8,059 bases of DNA from Chitinophagaceae bacterium UBA5175 (GTDB lineage Bacteria; Bacteroidota; Bacteroidia; Chitinophagales; Chitinophagaceae). The translations under genes and the position numbers were made by a program. Positions 6,418 through 8,059 of the stretch are shown one piece after another. Position 1 is the first letter of the stretch. Every line of letters starts with the position of its first letter. The notes under the pieces are model-generated. The model saw nothing but the letters and a program-made list of their open reading frames with translations, ran no database searches and was not told the origin of the DNA. The stretch spans positions 436 to 8,494 of the forward strand of contig DHWT01000238.1 of the NCBI GenBank assembly GCA_002413325.1. Direction: 5' to 3'.

Positions 6418-7437
6418 CTAACTGATATGCGTAAGGGCTTTTAAAAAAATCAGCAGCATATCAGCTGAAATGTCCAGGTGGGTAATGATCCGGAGTCTCC
6501 TGTCGGAGATGGGGAGTAACAGAATTTCTCTTTCACGTAACCGGGAAATAAAACCACCCATGTCCACCCCGTCTTTTAACTCAAAAATAACCAGGTTGGT
6601 TTCAACCGGCAGAACCATTTTCACCAAGGGATGGTTTTGCAGGGCCGCTTCTATTTTTTTTGCATGCAGGTGATCTGTGGCCAGCCTTTCTATATGATGG
6701 TCCAGGGCATATACTGCGGTAGCTGCGAAAAATCCGGCCTGCCGCATGCCCCCTCCGAATACCTTGCGCACACGCCGGGCCTGGTGAATGAATTTTTCAC
6801 TGCCCATCAGCATACTGCCGGCCGGGCATCCGAGTCCTTTGTTAAAACAAACTGAAATGCTATGAAAAACTGATCCATAATCGTCGGGTTTTTCATTTTT
6901 AGCTACCAGGGCATTGAATAAACGGGCGCCATCCAGGTGCAGGTTGAGCTGGTGGGTATCGCAAACCTCTTTTATTTTTATGATTTCATTAAAATCATAA
7001 CAACTGCCCCCGCCGCGGTTCGACGTGTTTTCCAGGCAAACCAGCGAAGTCCTGGCTTTATGCACGTCTTTGGAGTTGATGGATTTCAAAACCTGTTCGG
7101 CCCGGATCCTTCCCCGGTCACCGGCCACAGGCCGCACCTGGCAGCCGGCATTAAAAGCAATACCACCACCTTCATATATGTATACATGGGCTTCCTGCTC
7201 ACAGATCACTTCATCACCGGGCCGGGTATGGCTGGTAATGGCAACCTGGTTCGACATGGTTCCGCTTGCACAATACAGGGCTGCTTCCATTCCGAAAAGA
7301 CCGGCCATCCTTTTTTCAAGGAGATTGATTGTCGGATCCTCGCCAAAAACATCATCTCCCACGGAGGCATGCATCATGGCTTCCATCATGCCAGGCGTCG
7401 GTTTTGTTACGGTATCGGAACGAAAATCAATGATCAT
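6418..7437 (-). CDS. ltaE: Low-specificity L-threonine aldolase (PLP-dependent, fold type I)
   Basis: This enzyme cleaves L-threonine or L-allo-threonine to glycine and acetaldehyde using pyridoxal phosphate, in the cytoplasm. The 339 residues match the family length. Visible landmarks are the N-terminal FRSDTVTKPT (5-14), GDDVFGEDPT (27-36), the PLP phosphate-binding CASGTMSNQ (56-64), the ring-stacking H84 in EAHVYIYE, D169 and R172 in HLDGARLFNA (D169 pairs with the PLP ring nitrogen), and the Schiff-base lysine K200 in CFNKGLGCPAGS. Asn at 199 replaces the more usual Ser before the lysine and should not affect catalysis. The start is ATG 7437, and the N-terminus MIIDFRSDTVT is where homologues begin. 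It is divergent from prfB; no exact TAnnTTTG box was found upstream, only the near-match TAACTTTA at 7455-7448. The stop is TAG, 47 bases before the GTG or 74 before the ATG of pgi. The D versus L substrate preference is inferred from family. Confidence 0.95.
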   Translation of the reverse strand: MIIDFRSDTVTKPTPGMMEAMMHASVGDDVFGEDPTINLLEKRMAGLFGMEAALYCASGTMSNQVAITSHTRPGDEVICEQEAHVYIYEGGGIAFNAGCQVRPVAGDRGRIRAEQVLKSINSKDVHKARTSLVCLENTSNRGGGSCYDFNEIIKIKEVCDTHQLNLHLDGARLFNALVAKNEKPDDYGSVFHSISVCFNKGLGCPAGSMLMGSEKFIHQARRVRKVFGGGMRQAGFFAATAVYALDHHIERLATDHLHAKKIEAALQNHPLVKMVLPVETNLVIFELKDGVDMGGFISRLREREILLLPISDRRLRIITHLDISADMLLIFLKALTHIS

Positions 7438-7637
7438 ATTCTGTTATTAAAGTTATTGATACCTGAAGGTGGTTAACAGGATGATTGAAAATACCACATT
7501 ATAAAATTAAAATTAAGTAGAATTTAATCGGGAAAGGAGCTGGCACTTTTACACAATCCCCATCTGTTTTTACAGCAGGGTTTTTATTTTCGCGAACGTT
7601 TCCCGTATTTGTAAATGAATCTTTAACTTGCGTGCCT

Positions 7638-8059
7638 ATGACACAGGAAAAGCTTATCGATATGAGGTCCCGGCTGAGCGGACTGAGGAGGTTTCTTTGA
7701 CGTCGAGAACCGCCAGATCAAAATCAATGAAGAAAGACAGTTAACCGGAAGTTCAGGCTTCTGGGAAGACAATGAACGGGCCACGGCTATTCTCAAAAAC
7801 ATTAAGGTGAATGAGTACTGGTTAAAACTCTATCAGGCTGTGGAGACAGCTATAGAGGATTTTGCCGTGCTGATGGAATTCTGGAAATCAGGTGAAGCCA
7901 CGGAAGAAGAAACAAAGACTGCTTACGGGAAGGCCCTGGAACTGCTGGATGAAGCCGAATTCAAATCCACGCTGAATGAACCCGAGGATGAACTGCCTGC
8001 TGTACTGCAAATCAACTCAGGAGCTGGTGGAACAGAAAGCCAGGACTGGGCGGAAATGC
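7638..8059 (+). CDS. prfB: Peptide chain release factor 2 (RF2), 5' part, with programmed +1 frameshift
   Basis: RF2 ends translation at UGA and UAA codons on the ribosome. From ATG 7638 the first 20 codons (MTQEKLIDMRSRLSGLRRFL) run into an in-frame TGA at 7698-7700. Skipping T7698 moves reading to GAC at 7699 and gives an unbroken 120-codon frame to the window edge (DVENRQIKINEERQLTGSSG and onwards). It has RF2 hallmarks: the domain 1 helical region with GFWEDNERA, then INSGAGGTESQDWAEM, the start of the PCRF domain. The GGQ and stop-codon-recognition motifs lie beyond the window. The frameshift is not damage: the full recoding signal is present. Low RF2 lets the ribosome pause and shift at UGA, so RF2 controls its own level. 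The 200 bases upstream (7438-7637) are AT-rich and must hold the promoters for prfB and the divergent ltaE. Only imperfect -7 boxes were seen, such as TATTTTCG at 7585-7592. Confidence 0.95.
7686..7701 (+). promoter_or_regulatory. Programmed +1 ribosomal frameshift site of prfB
   Basis: AGGAGG (7686-7691), spacer TTT, slippery CTT (7695-7697), then TGA C (7698-7701). This matches the known RF2 recoding element: an internal Shine-Dalgarno-like sequence three bases before CUU UGA C, which in E. coli reads AGGGGGTATCTTTGAC. The C after TGA makes a weak stop context. The site sits at codon 21, a few codons earlier than in E. coli (26), because the N-terminus is shorter. Confidence 0.95.

Noticed and set aside
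6937..7476. 179-codon plus-strand open frame opposite the threonine aldolase
   Set aside because: It lies antisense within ltaE, its translation shows no family resemblance, and it is explained by codon bias on the real strand.
7494..7530. AT-rich inverted pieces (ATTAAA...TTTAAT) as a terminator or operator
   Set aside because: The stem is only six A/T pairs with a long loop and is expected by chance in such AT-rich DNA.
7531..7540. GGAAAGGAGC as a Shine-Dalgarno site for a hidden small gene
   Set aside because: No start codon follows at a suitable distance, and no open frame of note lies before prfB.
7698..7700. In-frame TGA near the start of the release factor gene, suggesting a pseudogene
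   Set aside because: It is embedded in the complete RF2 recoding signal (AGGAGG, TTT, CTT TGA C), and the +1 frame continues as good RF2 sequence.
1..8059. Phage, transposon, CRISPR, toxin-antitoxin or defence system
   Set aside because: No transposase or integrase gene, no spaced direct repeats and no terminal inverted repeats were seen; nearly all the sequence is accounted for by ordinary genes.

Overview
The window reads as a chromosomal housekeeping segment from a Bacteroidota bacterium, most likely a member of the Chitinophagaceae. Three things point there. The protein sequences look like that group: PhoH, the ECF sigma factor and release factor 2 all carry typical Bacteroidota wording. 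Start codons lack Shine-Dalgarno sequences. Several genes are preceded by the Bacteroidota-type -7 box TAnnTTTG. No mobile element, CRISPR array, tRNA or rRNA was seen, and base composition looks even throughout.

Left part, plus strand (1-2542). The window opens inside a gene for a YdeI/OmpD-associated-type protein (end of the gene only). A PhoH-family ATPase follows, then a small lipoprotein, both starting at TTG. After a clear promoter comes a family I inorganic pyrophosphatase.

Middle (2543-4632). An ECF-type sigma factor is followed after 2 bases by a small tail-anchored membrane protein, which is probably its regulatory partner. This pair runs tail-to-tail, with a 3-base gap, into a minus-strand gene for a 365-residue membrane-anchored extracytoplasmic protein. 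That protein is of unknown function and is the least understood gene here.

Right part (4633-8059). Glucose-6-phosphate isomerase and a low-specificity L-threonine aldolase lie on the minus strand and point leftwards. A 200-base AT-rich intergenic region separates the aldolase from the divergent prfB (release factor 2), which runs off the right edge. prfB carries the classical programmed +1 frameshift site at codon 21 and would be missed or called broken by a simple ORF scan.

The genes do not form one pathway. They are core metabolism (ppa, pgi, ltaE), translation (prfB), RNA/stress ATPase (phoH), one signalling pair, and two envelope proteins of unknown role. I did not find a new multi-gene system. 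The points most worth a second look are the uncharacterised anchored protein at 3535-4632, the sigma factor/membrane protein pair, the prfB frameshift, and the start-site and promoter details.
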